Assembly (NCBI RefSeq): GCF_037392515.1
Contig: NC_090285.1
Location: forward strand, 7,074,501 to 7,138,500
DNA: 64,000 bases
Direction of reading: 5' to 3'
From: Haliotis asinina
Taxonomy: Eukaryota > Mollusca > Gastropoda > Lepetellida > Haliotidae
The notes under the pieces were generated by a model. It searched no databases, was not told the origin of the DNA, and worked only from the letters and a program-made list of their open reading frames with translations. The position numbers were made by a program, and so were the translations under genes. The stretch's first letter is position 1. Each line of letters begins with the position of its first letter. Positions 1 through 11,886 of the stretch are shown here, piece after piece.

Positions 1-244
1 GTTTATACACTTTCTTCGATACTGTAAAATGAAACGTTGAAAAAGCAAATTCATATGCCACACTGTCACCAAGACGTAAGATATAAAAGCCTCCAATGTT
101 TAACTTTTCGAAATACCAAAATTCGAATTAATTAATTTTAGAATAAATTCGTTTACGGCATATGTGAAAAGTATCGGTGTATTCACACGTTCCATACTTG
201 AAGGTCAAGTGAGGCTAAATGGGGTTTAAAGTCGTGCTCATTCG

Positions 245-510
245 CTCATACGACGCCCTGTTTATGTGTGGCTAGCCCAGACTAAAGCTGGTTTTACAGC
301 GCCAGTTCACTCACATGTCATGCCGCAGTTAAGCATGACTATCACAATCAGGCACCTTATACTGACTCCGACCCGACCCGTTCTTGTTGTACCAATTAAT
401 GCCCAGCACCCGGCAGCGACGAGTACCATATTCACACGTCTCCGGCCGAGGATCGAACCCACGACCTTCCGTTCTCCGGGCGGATGTTCTAACAGCAACT
501 TCATGGAGGC
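245..510 (-). repeat. tRNA-headed SINE, family C
   Basis: Read on the minus strand, the segment near 440-500 contains a pol III B-box-like GGTTCGATCC preceded by tRNA-like sequence (ATCCGCCCGGAGAACGG). It is followed by a ~200-bp unique body ending near 245. This is the head of a tRNA-derived SINE. A degenerate related head (tcgaacccatgatcttcgaa) lies at 793-812. The open frames here are incidental. Confidence 0.5.
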
Positions 511-951
511 GGTTACCATATTCGAAGGATGTAGAGATATTATTGTGTCAACAGCAGACATAATTCCAGATGATAGTTTCCTGGTTTATTGTTTCATTTT
601 GTCCTTCACGATAATGGTATCACTGTACAAAACATCTTGACGCAAAGGTGATTGTAACTCCCACACCTTAGCAGAGACCTACGACAGTCGTAACGCTGAG
701 GCACGACAGTATAAGGGAACTCTGGCGCACAAACTCATAACGAGTGAACAACAAACTATGGCGGATGTCATTGAACAAAGGTTAAACAAGATTTCGAACC
801 CATGATCTTCGAATCCGGGACTATCTAAGGGTCGCGACTCATCAATTTGCCTTTGCAACTTAGCTTCTCTTGACGTCTTGAATTAATCCCACTGACGTGA
901 AATATTTAATGCGGATAGAATTTCTTACTGAATGCAATGCAAATGAGTTAC

Positions 952-1493
952 CTGATTTCCGAAGACGCCTAGAGAAGTTGCAGTAGATACCTGATCTGGT
1001 CCAAACCAGACAGCCGCTAGCCGAGGTGGAATACTGACCACAAACACTTCAGCCAGTCCACACAGAACCTGACCTGTCATCAACAGCGGGAACCGCTCCG
1101 GTCCCAGCGCCCCCACCTTCAACCACGCCCCCAGGGCGTTCATGAAGCTCCCAACGATGTTGTTGACGCGCAACCCTTTGTTGTTTACTAGCATCATGGC
1201 GGGTATGATTGCGGGCAAGTAGACCAACATGTAGACGAGAGAGAGCCAGTCTACGGCAGTTTCCTGTTGTAGAGAGTCCCCGGGGAGGCTGGTGTTGTAG
1301 TAGCGGATGACGATGTTGGCGATGATGTTCAGGTGTATCCACTGGTAGGCGGATGTTACTGAGAAGGAGCAGAACAATGTTAGCATCAGCCAGCGTCTCA
1401 AGTACACTTTCGTGGATTCCTCAGCTTGGATGAGGAGACCGGATTTTTCGGCCTTCCCTGGCACTTCCTTGGCGTTCAGTGCTTCTCCCTCAC
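952..1493 (-). CDS. Internal exon of an FLVCR/SLC49-type MFS transporter (left paralog)
   Basis: This exon encodes the N-terminal region and first membrane segments of a major facilitator protein of the FLVCR (SLC49) family, whose vertebrate members move choline/ethanolamine and have been linked to haem export. Visible hallmarks are RRWLML before TM1, [12 protein letters not shown], the AVDWLS..YML motif, GSFMNALGAWLK and VWFGPDQVSTA..GVFGNQ. On the minus strand it opens after a good acceptor (cttctttcaag at 1494) in phase 1 and closes with CAG|gtaact at 951, phase 0. There is no ATG in frame after the upstream stop, so the start codon must lie in another exon at higher coordinates that I could not identify. 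Later exons would lie beyond base 1. About two-thirds of residues match the plus-strand gene at 37.8 kb, with the same 3' exon border. Confidence 0.85.
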
Positions 1494-1565
1494 CTTGAAA
1501 GAAGAGATTAGAACTCTTCAGTACAGAACTCAGTTAACAAATATCTGAAATATGCTCTAGATTGG

Positions 1566-2454
1566 AAGTATCGAAAACACACTGTACATTTGGCCATCAT
1601 GGGAGCTTCAAATAAAAGTGGCTTAATACAATGGCTAACAAGAAGACAAAATTATCAATGTTCCCCGGTAAAATACTGTTCGTGAATATGTGAAGTGTTA
1701 CATTGTTCTTCATATTGACCTAACAAAAACATACATATGTAAAGTATTCAGTAACCAGCATGGTTGTATCAAGAACAGACTGCCAAAATGCTTCCATGGT
1801 TTGATGTACCACACTAATGCTGATGCAGAAAATATAGTGGTACTGTTGATTTATGTCATTATTTTCTTACATACACACAAATGGAAGAAGGATATTGATA
1901 GGTTTTAAAGTTCTGAACACTACCAGAAAGGAGCACTACCACCAATTTCAGTCAAAATAAAAGTAATTGCCGTGGAAATGCAAACATTAATTTTTCAGAA
2001 CACAAGACCTATTAAAAGGCCACCAGTTTACAACCAAACTGATCGATGTAACAAATATGGTGAAGAAACATTTACGGTTTTAAGTTCTTCTCCGTAAAAG
2101 ACCAGTCGAAAACAAAATTGTTGCCATGGAAAAGGCACAGTTTAATTTATTCAGAATTCGGAAACTACCAAAAGGCACCTGTTCAACATCTTACGTGACT
2201 ATTCTCCATGCTTGGTGAAGAAACATTCAAGTGTTTGAAAACTCCAGAAAGGACGCTATCAAGTCAAAGATGTTGCCATAGAAACGCAAAACAATATTTT
2301 ATTCACAAAAGACAGTAGTTCACCACCAGTCCTATCTATGAGCCAAGATCGGTGAAGACATATTGAACAGTTTTACAACTCTGCTGCGGAAAAGACGAAT
2401 TTGAATACGTGACGAGTTGAATACGTGACAGCATACCTTCAGATGCGCGGATTT
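1566..2454. other. Intergenic or intronic, no gene recognised
   Basis: AT-rich sequence with recurring short motifs such as accagtttac and gaagaaacat..gttttaa at ~200-bp spacing (1930, 2060, 2225, 2350), suggesting a decayed tandem repeat. It may hold the missing 5' exon or an intron of the minus-strand FLVCR paralog, but no supported exon is visible. Confidence 0.4.
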
Positions 2455-3302
2455 GGTTAGAACACAGGCAAACTGTAGCGCAAATGCGGTTGCGCAGCGT
2501 AGAGAAAATGACCAGTCTTCATATATGCGAGCGAAGCGAGCAAAGGTTGGCAACGCACTTCCCTCGCTTCGGTTCCAAAAGTAAATTTCATGTCAAAATA
2601 AAATATCGCCACCATCAAAGATACACTCCCATTTCCTCACTTGGTTGTGCTCTCACATTTCCTACCTCATGGTTAATAATTACTCACGTGAAATATGTTT
2701 TTTTCAACATTTTGAACGCCACTCGTGGTATTCAGATCATTCTTCGCCTCCATTACCCCTGCCAGCTTCCGGTTGGACGGAGAGAAGGAACAAGAATAAG
2801 CAGAAATTATAAAGATATACCATATTGCCTAATTTTATCATGATTCTGTTGAATTGTATTTGTCTTAAGTGTCGGCGTTATTGTTAGATCTTTTGTAACA
2901 TTTATTCTACAATAAACACACTTCTGGGGTAGTGGGCGTATGAAGCATGGGAGGTAACTGCTTATGTATTCCATACGGAATAATAACTTGTTCCTTCACT
3001 GCTTTGAACCGGAAGCTGGCAGGGGTAATGGAGGCGAAGAACAGTCTGATGTACCACGAGTTGCGCTTAAAATGTTGAATAAAACATATTTCACGTGAGT
3101 AATTATCAAATATGGCCTGTAAAATCTAAGAGCACAACCAAGTGAGGAAACTGGTGTGTAGCTTTGATGGTGGCGATATTTTATTTTGACATGAAAAATA
3201 TTTTTTGAACCGAAGCGAGGGAAGTACGTTGCCAACATATATGAATACAGGTCATATTTTCTACGCTGCGCAACCCCACTTGCGCTACAGTTTGCCTGTG
3301 GT
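2455..3302. repeat. Fold-back inverted repeat element
   Basis: The arm at ~2462-2774 reappears as its reverse complement at ~3006-3301, separated by ~230 bp. Matching blocks include caggcaaactgtagcgcaa, cttccctcgcttcggttc, tcatgtcaaaataaaatatc, cctcacttggttgtgctc, actcacgtgaaatatgtttt and cccctgccagcttccggtt. Arms differ by substitutions and small indels, so it is not a recent perfect hairpin. No transposase frame is present. It is best described as a nonautonomous fold-back/long-TIR element. Confidence 0.75.
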
Positions 3303-3309
3303 TAGAAAT

Positions 3310-4115
3310 ATAGAAAGTGGGTGGTGCTAGACTTATGCTTCTGTGTTTACTTCGCTATAACAGTAGTTCGTTATACACATTTCAGCTGAAACATATAGGA
3401 CATGACCAGGACCAGGAGAGTGAAGTGATATCACTTTGTCTTGACAACGTATTTACGTCCATTAGTTATGTTCCCTGGGCCATTTCTCAAGAACGTCAGG
3501 GTAACACTGTGGACTTCGGCCATAGCTGACTCTACATCTCCCCATTGGGAGTGAACCTTTGCTCACATGCCACTGGAATGTCTAGACCATGCCTCCAGCT
3601 AACGTTCGCGCCCCCGTCTCCAAGAATATCAAAATACATTAAACTCAATAAAAAATAAATAACAAAATAAATTAATATAAAGGTTAACATAAAATACATG
3701 CTAACAATAAAATAAATAAAACTTATCAAATCATATCGCTACATATGAATATAGAAATCATATCTCCTGACAACTCCAAAGGACGGACAGGCCAGACCGG
3801 GGTTGGTGAGTAGATGGCGCCATCTTAAACACAGTAGGTTATGCAGTAGTGTCTAATATTGGAAAAAGTAGATCCACTAGCCGTTTGTCACCCCTCGGCG
3901 TGGAGCGTGAAAATTGCCCAGTATTACTTGATGGTTTCCCTCTCTGCGGTCAGATCCCGTTTGGAACAGAGCGTTGAGGACCGCGTGTCTTATCTATGTT
4001 TTGTGCACTTATCCCTATTTCAAGATATTTAATCATTCATCGTTCTCATTTGAACTTGAAAGAACTGTAAAATATTTGATCATCAGGCTTGACTTCGTTA
4101 TGTTTGTTTTGCTTT
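3310..4115. other. No gene recognised
   Basis: Single-copy looking sequence containing an A/T-rich tract of aataaaataaatt type at 3640-3725. Nothing else could be supported. Confidence 0.35.
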
Positions 4116-4118
4116 TTA

Positions 4119-4166
4119 GGGGTGGTGGTGGTGGTGGTGGGGGTGGTGGGGGTGGGGTGGGGTGGT
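4119..4166 (+). repeat. (GGT)n/(G)n-rich simple repeat
   Basis: A run of ggtggt and gggtggggt units of about 48 bp immediately before the segmental duplicate. Confidence 0.85.
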
Positions 4167-4870
4167 GTTGACCAAAATAGTAAACAATGACATAAAACAA
4201 TTATTGAGAACGATTGATCAAATATACCTGTAGTTCCAAAAATCGACCACGCGATATCAAATACTGGTTTACGATCGTAACCTGTTTATGTCCTCCCACC
4301 CTATGGTGATCAGTGCCAAAATATGTGACCAAAATAGTAAACAATGAAATTAAACAATTATTGACAACAACTGAACAAATATTCCTTTAGTTAGAAAAAA
4401 AACGACCTCGCGATATCATTCACTGGTCGGTCATGCTGAAATCATGCTGGAATAAGCGTTCTATGCACTATTTCACTTAAAAATATTATTCGTTTATAAT
4501 TCATAATCATGAGACATTGCACGACAAAGACGTCGATGAAAGGTTTGTGACGTGACGGCATCCAAACCAGGTGCTCGTCAATTCCACATAGCGACATCGC
4601 AACACATGTAAAACTGTCAGGTTGTCGCAATGTCACTTCTAGGAAGCCATAGATTTCTCTGCTTTTGAAGGTATTTGATAAATCAATAACCTGAAAATTG
4701 GTGTTTACGTTCAGGAAATTGAAACACTTTTGGTCATAGTTACTACACACACCGTGACAGATATACACAGCGTGGCAGCTATACACAATATGACAGCTAT
4801 ACACTCTATGACAGCTAAACACACCGTGACAGCTATATACAATATAACAAACATGTAACAATTTAATTCT
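4166..4870. repeat. Segmental duplicate, copy 1 (uninterrupted)
   Basis: Matches 12428-13420 in the same orientation over nearly its whole length. It starts with gaccaaaatagtaaacaat (an internal ~155-bp dimer, repeated at 4324), continues through gacaaagacgtcgatgaaag, and ends in a short CACAC minisatellite (4745-4850). The site tgctc at 4572-4576 is where copy 2 carries an insertion, so this copy shows the empty-site state. Confidence 0.85.
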
Positions 4871-4984
4871 GGACTCACTCAAAAGTCCAGAAACTCTCCG
4901 CACTGTCACCGCTCTCTCACAAGGGATGTAGCAAAAACAATCATGCAGCTGTTATATATATGTGCTAAGGATGAAAAAATGAAA

Positions 4985-6130
4985 AATATTTTTTTTTCGA
5001 AAACAGTGGCCAATGGGCATGCCCATGGGCGAGAATGTTTAATTTCGCCCAGAATAAATGTTTTGGAGGTTGTAAATGAAAGAAAAAGTGTTAATAAGTA
5101 TCATGACACAAATTTCAGCTTGTTGTGACTTGACTCTGCTAACTGACAGCGATGTAAAAAATCTCGCCCATTAGTGAAAAACATATTGGCGCATGGACGA
5201 GAATATTTACTTTCACTGACAACACATGTTTTTTTTTATGCTTTGCAGTTTTTAAATAAATGAAAGTATATTTATTAGTGTCGTGACATGAAATTAAGCT
5301 TATGACTTAAATCGGCTAATTTAGAGTGAGTTTCACAAACATCTCGCCCATGGGCGAAAAACATTTGGCCCATGGGCGAGAATACTTCCTTTTACTCCAA
5401 ATACATATTTTCCAATATTTTGGAGGATGTAAATGAATGAAAGTACATCTATTAGTATCATGACAGAAATTTCAACTCATTTTGACTTAATGCTGCTAAT
5501 TGAGAGCGATTTTAAAACTCTCGCCCATTGGCGAAAGACATTTTGGCCCATGGGCGAGAATATTTGCCTTCTTTTCCTGTGTTTTGGAGGTAGTAAATGG
5601 ATGAGGATATGTTTATATGTATCATGGTACAAAATCAAACTCACTTTGACTTAATTCTGCTAATTGAGACCGATTTTCAAAAACATCAATAGAGAATATT
5701 TCCCTTTCATTCCAAATACATCTTTTCCAATGTTTTGGAGGATGTAAATGAATGAAAAGTGCCATTATGACTATCATGACACAACATTCAACTGATTTTT
5801 ACTTAATTTTGCGAATTCAGGGCGATTTAAAAAAACAAAACAACATATGCCAGAATAATTACTTTTACTCCAAATACATCTTTTCCTGTGTTTTGGAGGT
5901 TGTAAATGAATGAGGATATATTTATAAGTATAATGGCACAAAATTCAACTCATGTTGACTTAATTCCGCTAATTTTTAACAAGTACAAGAATCTGGACTT
6001 ACACTTAAAATTCATAGTTTTTTTTATTGTCTTGGAGGTTGTAAATTTATGAATGAAAGTGTGTTTATAAGTATCATGACAAAAAAAATGAAATCATTCC
6101 GGTCTTAATTCGACTAATCTCGTTCGTGGA
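4985..6130 (+). repeat. ~175-185-bp tandem repeat array
   Basis: About six diverged copies of a unit containing a cgcccatgggcg palindrome, ttttggaggttgtaaatgaatga, a tatttataagtatcatgac block and ttgacttaattctgctaa. Copies begin near 5030, 5207, 5376, 5553, 5700, 5860 and, in decayed form, 6010. The short open frames inside are by-products of the repeat. Confidence 0.75.
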
Positions 6131-6220
6131 CGAAAATATTTTTCATTTGCTTGTTTTCTTTATTTTGCAAACATATGGTTTAAAAAAGATGAAATTATAA
6201 TGACGATTCAGTTTAATTTA

Positions 6221-6480
6221 GTGAGTTTAGTTTTATGTCGCACTCAGTAATATCCCAGCAATATGGCGGCGGTTTGTAGATAGTCGAGTCTGGACCAGAC
6301 AATTCAGTGATCAACAGCATGAGCATCGACCTGCACAAATGGGAACTGATGACATATGTCAGCTAAGTCAGGGAGCCTGACTACCCGATCCCGTTAGTCG
6401 CCTCTTACGACAAGCTTAGTCGCCGTTTATGGAAAGCATGGGTTGCTGAAGCCATGTTCTACTCCAGATCTTCACATGTC
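6221..6480 (-). repeat. SINE family A copy (full length, reverse)
   Basis: Starts at the reverse-complemented (ACTC)n tail (gtgagtttag) and runs through the family core: gtctggaccagacaat, cagtgatcaacagcatgagc, ccgatcccgttagtcgcctc, catgggttgctgaag. The same core occurs at 32434, 41521, 43051, 47991 and 55362. Confidence 0.85.
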
Positions 6481-7526
6481 CTGAACTCAGAGCTTTACTT
6501 CCAGCAACATATACAGTACACTTAGAATACTAAGCCTTGAGATTCTTTTGAATTTAGGTATTCTATAAATATAACAAAATTCAAGCTGTATCTATGAAGT
6601 TGAAGTTATTTGTGAAAGCCCTAATCAAGCGTGACCTAACTCCAGAGACTATGCTGGGACACATTGATAAACAGTGTTGTAAGATCTTTAAACTGTAAAC
6701 ATGTCTTGTCAATCCCACTGACATTCGCCAAATGTACCTACCTAGTAGTTTTAAGTGTACCTACCCAGTTTAGCATGTTTCGTTTTAATATTATGGTCTC
6801 CATTTTTAGTAATTCCCGTTTGCCCGTAACGGCTTTTCTTCGTCCGAGCTTTTATAGGGTATTCTCCTCTTTGTCAGACCAGAAATAATGGTCACTCGCT
6901 TGTTTTCTTTACCATTTGTACTAATTAGCATGCGCCTCGTCATGCTCCAACGCACACAGTGACTTGGTTCGTTTCCATCGCAACTTCGGCTGCGTTTAAC
7001 AGTACTTCAGCCAGTTTACTGTATCAGTCGAAATCTTACAATGAATGAATGAATGAAGAGCAAGAAGTATATGTGAATGAATGAATGAATGAAAGAAATA
7101 ATACAAGACAGAAGTACATATGTGAATGAATGAAAGAATAAATGATACACCACGGCCATCCCTTCCAAAACATGCTAAAGAACGCAAAACTATCGTTAGA
7201 TCACATGTGTTACCATCAGCTTTTTTGATATTGTCTAACTGGTCAGACATAACAATTATCAGACAGGTTAAAACAACAAACTATATGGTTGACTGCACAG
7301 CTGCCTGTTGACGTAGTATACCCACATCACCTACTTTTCCCGCGTAACCTTCATCTACATCACCATTACTATAAGGAGCAGAGAGCACAGAAGGTCGTAT
7401 AGCTGTAACCACTGAACCGTGGCGTCTCTCTGTTCCCAAGTTCCCAAGTGGGGGTGTCCTTCTCTACCTTTTCCATTATTCTTTAAAACATCTAATAAAC
7501 TCAACGCATGCAACGCTTTTACAAAA
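6481..7526. other. No gene recognised; (GAAT)n at 7040-7140
   Basis: Holds a tetranucleotide (GAAT)n tract in two blocks at ~7040-7095 and ~7122-7142. A tRNA-like scrap (gtagctgtaaccactgaaccg type) lies near 7395-7425. No coding exon is supported. Confidence 0.4.
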
Positions 7527-8119
7527 ATGTGATGTTACACATATCATAAGAGTATTTTTAGGAATTATTCAGTTGGAAAATTATCATTTTATGATACATA
7601 TATGTATGACATGCTGGGCAGGTATAGGGCATTTTGTGTTAATTTACCATTACCATTTTGATAATGCATAAAAAAGACAATCATTAATCTATCACAGAGT
7701 TTTGTCATTCTTTCACTCCAACATGGTTGCTAAATCCCCTCTGATCATAGTACGTGTATGTGGACTCTCCCATACCCAATTCACCTAATCCTGAGAAATC
7801 AACCAGGCATGACATACCCACCTACCATGACACCACCTAATTGATTTTCCGTACCTATCGAGTAAAAAATACATAAAATGGGAGGACACCCTGTTAACTA
7901 ATGGAAGTGAGCTGTGGAGGGAGTACCCTCACTCTCACAAACCCACAGATTGAGAAGAAGCGGCCGTGTTTGTCGGGGATTCTTCTGGCTTTGCTAAATA
8001 TATCGTACATAAACATGTAAAACATGTTATAACTAAAATGTGATGTTATACATATCACAAGAATATTTTTATGTATTATTCAGTTGATAAATTATCATTT
8101 TATGATACATATATGTACA
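7527..8119 (+). repeat. Pair of ~85-bp direct repeats
   Basis: Bases 7527-7611 and 8035-8119 are near-identical direct repeats sharing aaaatgtgatgtta, acatatca, attattcagttg and ttatcattttatgatacata, ~508 bp apart. The interval has no coding potential. It could be a small duplicated segment or a degenerate LTR-like pair; I cannot decide. Confidence 0.6.
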
Positions 8120-8431
8120 ATATTTTGCTTTGATTCTGTAACAACCCACATTATGACATTGAGACCATTCTGATTTATCGAGTAAAATACGATTGTATAG
8201 TTTTGAGTTTGAATCTTGACATATTTTTACCGGTTTGCCACTTTTGCACTCTACCTTTTTAAATGGGGCGTGCATATTTTGGTGGTTTTTAGTATTCCTT
8301 CTATTTGTTCAGATTTATTGATTTATTTGTTTTTGTTTTGTTTTTACTGCTAGTGGCCCTGCTAGTCTGCTTTGATAACTGTAAATTTATTCTGACGTTT
8401 GACGAGTGGAACATTAAGTGTTGTTATCATG

Positions 8432-9910
8432 TAAACTGAAGTAAAAGTATACACCCTACTAATCTGTCCATAAATGAAATCAGAAGAAACATAAATAAGA
8501 TTCAACTGTTTAATTTTATTGCTGAGTCATTTTCAAACGTGTTCGGAAATGATTTAGAGATATGTTCCAATTTGAAGCACTTTTGCTTACATTTGCGTCC
8601 ATAGGGGGTATAAAAGCAAATTTCACATGTCTAGAAATGACAGTCCCAGGTGTGAAGGCATTGCGAGTGTTCTTAGTACCTTTTATGACCCCCGTTTGCA
8701 TAAATACAGGACAGCACACGTCTTCTCATGGAGAATGTCAGCCGCCGGATGACGTCATGAGGGATCCGCTGCCACTCCTCTAGCAGAGCCTGTTCCAGCT
8801 GAGGAATGGTGGTTGGCTGCTGGGGACGACGTCGCAACTGTCTCCCGAGGTGTTCCCACGGGTGCTCAAAGTCAGGGGAGCCAAGGCAAAGGCTGAATGT
8901 TCTGGTGGTTCAGGAAGTCCATAGTGAGTCTGGCGGTGTGTGGTCTGGCGTTACCCTGTTGAAGAATTATCCCTTCAATAATTGTCTCTGCATGAAGGGG
9001 ATCACCACTGGCTGCAACACTTGGTCTCTGTACCTTTGGGCTGTTAGGGTCTGGCGAATAACCACCAAATCCGTCCTCTGGTCTCCGCATATGGCGCCCC
9101 AAACCACAACGCCTCCGTCACCAAAGGGAACGACTTCTTGGACACATGCTGGAGGAAGCCGCTCGCCTCTCCATCGGTAGACTCTCACTCTACTTCAGCC
9201 TAAAAAGACTTTCATCGCTAAAGATGACTCGTGACCAGTCCCGACGTTGCCAGCGTCTCACCTTTTTTGCCCAGCGAAGACGGTTCATGCGGTGTTGAGC
9301 GGTCAAGGTCATCCCGCGGAATGGACAATATGCCCGGATACCTGCAGCCCGAAGTCGTCACATGACTGTGTTCCTGCTGACGAAGTGAACTAGCGTTGTC
9401 GCTGCTGATGACGTCATGGTGAGGTATCTGTTGCGCAGACGTAGAGTGCGCAGGTGTCGGTCTTCCGCAGGGGTTGTTACTCTCGGTCTTCCACTTCTTG
9501 GACGGTCGGATGTCTGGCCAGTATGGTTGAAACGACGAAAGAGTCGGATAATGGTTTGCCTGGTGCAGCCAAGAGATCTTGCAATCTCACTGTTTGAGAC
9601 TCTCTCTCGCTCCGCTGCTGTAAGATGTGGCATTTCTCTTGTGTGCTTTTCCTCACAAGTGTAATGAACGGTAGAATACACCGCTTTTCATACCCTTTCT
9701 GCACAAATTGCACGTGCAAATGGAAAAAATCATACTTTTCGAAAAATTCACTTTTTTGAAACCAGAATGCTAAAGTTACGTTTTGGCGCCGTGTTATCAT
9801 TGATTGCGTTCGTTACAATACTATAACTTCAAGACTGAAACACTTTGGGGAACAATTTTGAAAAAATATGACATTTTAGGTGTGTGTACTTTCTTTTGTA
9901 CTTCAGTGTA
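8432..9910 (-). mobile_element. Tc1/mariner-type DNA transposon (inactive)
   Basis: A 1479-bp element bounded by TA dinucleotides with imperfect terminal inverted repeats. The left end reads TAAACTGAAGTAAAAGTATAC. The reverse complement of the right end reads TACACTGAAGTACAAAAG, then AAAGTACACAC. Length, TA target and the encoded transposase all fit the Tc1 group. The transposase lies on the minus strand and is broken. Confidence 0.85.
8520..9690 (-). pseudogene. Tc1-like transposase pseudogene
   Basis: Fragments read 5' to 3' on the minus strand. First comes the paired-like helix-turn-helix domain (9650-9360: LTAAERERV...EIARSLGCTRQTIIRLFRRF...RSGRPRVTTPAEDRHL). Next is the start of the catalytic domain with the first acidic residue in IFSDESLFRL, directly before an in-frame stop near 9197. 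Then the second block, normally QQDNARPHTA, here reads QQGNARPHTA with Asp replaced by Gly. Last, a shortened SPDF..EHLGRQLRRR block has lost the usual PIEHLW context of the third acidic residue. Several frameshifts join these pieces. The protein cannot be functional. Confidence 0.85.
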
Positions 9911-11604
9911 TGTTATGTAATTATATTATTGGTATGGAGCGGCATTGATATGCATGTTTATGCTTGCCAATCCAGTCACGATTTCTTGAGGAGATTAGTT
10001 TAAACTATAGATTAAAGCACCCACACTATTAATGTGTAATCTTTATATTGGGCTATGAGGAATACGTAATATAATCAAGATTGATTTTATGTTTACTTTT
10101 CTATTTTTTAAAAATTTTCACTATTTTTGCTACAGTCGAAAAGATTTACTTTGGCTTTCGTGGTTGTGGTCTCTAAGTGTTTTAGAAATGATGTTGTTGA
10201 GACAGTTGGAACTGTTCATCTGCAGTCTTTCAAAATTCATTTTCACGAGATACATTCTCCCTTTGTACTACACATTTGTGTATTTCTCACAAATAACATA
10301 TAACCGTTTACACAAAGGTGTCTTCCCGTAAAATAAGTAGGAGGAAACGTGAAGTATAGCAGCGCATTTGCCATAACTGAAGTTTTTAAAATGATAATGA
10401 AAACTGTCATTTCCAACATTCACCTTGCAAGCAATTTTATCAAGAAACTGAATAACTCACTACTAATGGAAGGAGTGAACTGAAAGTTCATTTTATTAAC
10501 TGACGTCACTGGGTGAACTCGCTAACATTGATTCACTTACATTCTGGTACACGTGTCTTATTTCGTTTCCTTTGGAAACACATTTTACTTTTTGTAGAAA
10601 ACCCTTGTCAAATCCCGTAAAACAACACTGTTGTCACTACACCAAACGATTTTGACCTTGACCCAAAAGAAAGGTTTAACTTACAAGACTACTCCGTAGA
10701 CATCACTTGCTTGATAACGAGTTTAACAGCTACACCGAAATGCTGCTTACATTCTAAGAAGCTGTATATCCATAGAACTTTCTCTTTTTTTTCAAATTAT
10801 CATGATCTGAACAGATATTACTTTATCAGTAACTCCATGAGTGATTTTCAAGTTCTAATCAACACACTTATTTCCACTGTTTCAACATTCTGACTTTTAT
10901 TTCAGTTTCAGTTATTTCAGCATAACTCGCAAAGTCAAGACCACTGAGCGGAACGATGACGTTTTCTGTTTTTCCGCGTTCACTTACGTAATTTCCTCAA
11001 AGCGCCTACGACAATTTGCGCCGAAAAAGTCGAGTGTCGTCCGCTGGTCTTGTTTACTGGAGTAAAACAGCTGCTTCAAATGTATTTTACTTGTCATATG
11101 CACAATTCATCCCTGGATCACACGAGGTGACACCAGCTTTGAAATGAACAGGTGCTCGTGAGTGTATATGGATGAAAAAGACTGATTGCGCAAGACGCAC
11201 AGCCAAATATCTCACATTTAAAGGAAATCTCGAATTGATTGTTTCATAAGGCGCCGAGCTGATCAGTTGGTTTTTGTATTGTGTATAAACCTCCTTTGCA
11301 AGGCCTTTGTCAAGCATATCTCCTTTGTCCTTTCGCAAGACCTGCACATATTAGTCTTTGAAAGACATTGACATTTATGTGCATGAGCTCTGGAAAACCT
11401 TGTCCGGCGTGATATTCCTTCCAATTTACTTATAGTGTGCATGCTGTATTTCAATTTTGAAAATGTGCTTAAAACATATTTTGATTCTCAAAGAATCTGG
11501 TTCGTTTAGCAAGCAAAATATTGCTCTGATCAACACTTCACCAGTACTATACAATATCACAGAATACACAAAATCGGATACGCAAAACGACAAATTATAG
11601 CATC
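9911..11604. other. No gene recognised; promoter-like stretch near 10930-11060
   Basis: Mostly AT-rich unique sequence. Around 10930-11060 CpG density rises and tgacgttttc, cttacgtaat and gcgccgaaaaag motifs occur, which resembles a promoter, but no adjacent first exon could be supported. Confidence 0.25.
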
Positions 11605-11886
11605 GTGATGAAGGGTATGTGGGGTTATAGGAGTCCATTTTTATCCACCGACCAGTCCTACACGCCCTGGTGGGGTGTGGATTCGGGGGAGGGGGTAACG
11701 GAGGAGATGACCAAGCCAAGGAAGACACAAGTACTACATACTCTATCATGGTCTTCCTTACTGCTTGAAGATGGACCTTTTCTCACTGTGGTCTATAACG
11801 GAAACAAAGAACCAATTGCAATTCACTGTGAAAACATGAAAATAGTTGAATCCGTCCACGATTTTATCATAAAACACAAAGCTTGA
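11605..11886 (+). CDS. Unrecognised open frame (93 codons), doubtful
   Basis: An ATG-initiated frame whose C-terminal half has a protein-like composition (LLLEDGPFLTVVYNGNKEPI, then ENMKIVESVHDFIIKHKA) and ends in TGA. I do not recognise a domain, signal peptide or neighbour. No splice sites clearly frame it. It may be a relic of a transposon protein, a terminal exon or chance. Confidence 0.15.
   Translation: MMKGMWGYRSPFLSTDQSYTPWWGVDSGEGVTEEMTKPRKTQVLHTLSWSSLLLEDGPFLTVVYNGNKEPIAIHCENMKIVESVHDFIIKHKA

Noticed and set aside
4442..4909. 155-codon minus-strand frame whose middle is conserved in the second duplicate (13155-13616)
   Set aside because: The shared part is simply the segmental duplicate. 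About half of the nucleotide differences I counted between copies change the residue, so there is no sign of protein-level constraint, and the frame enters a minisatellite.
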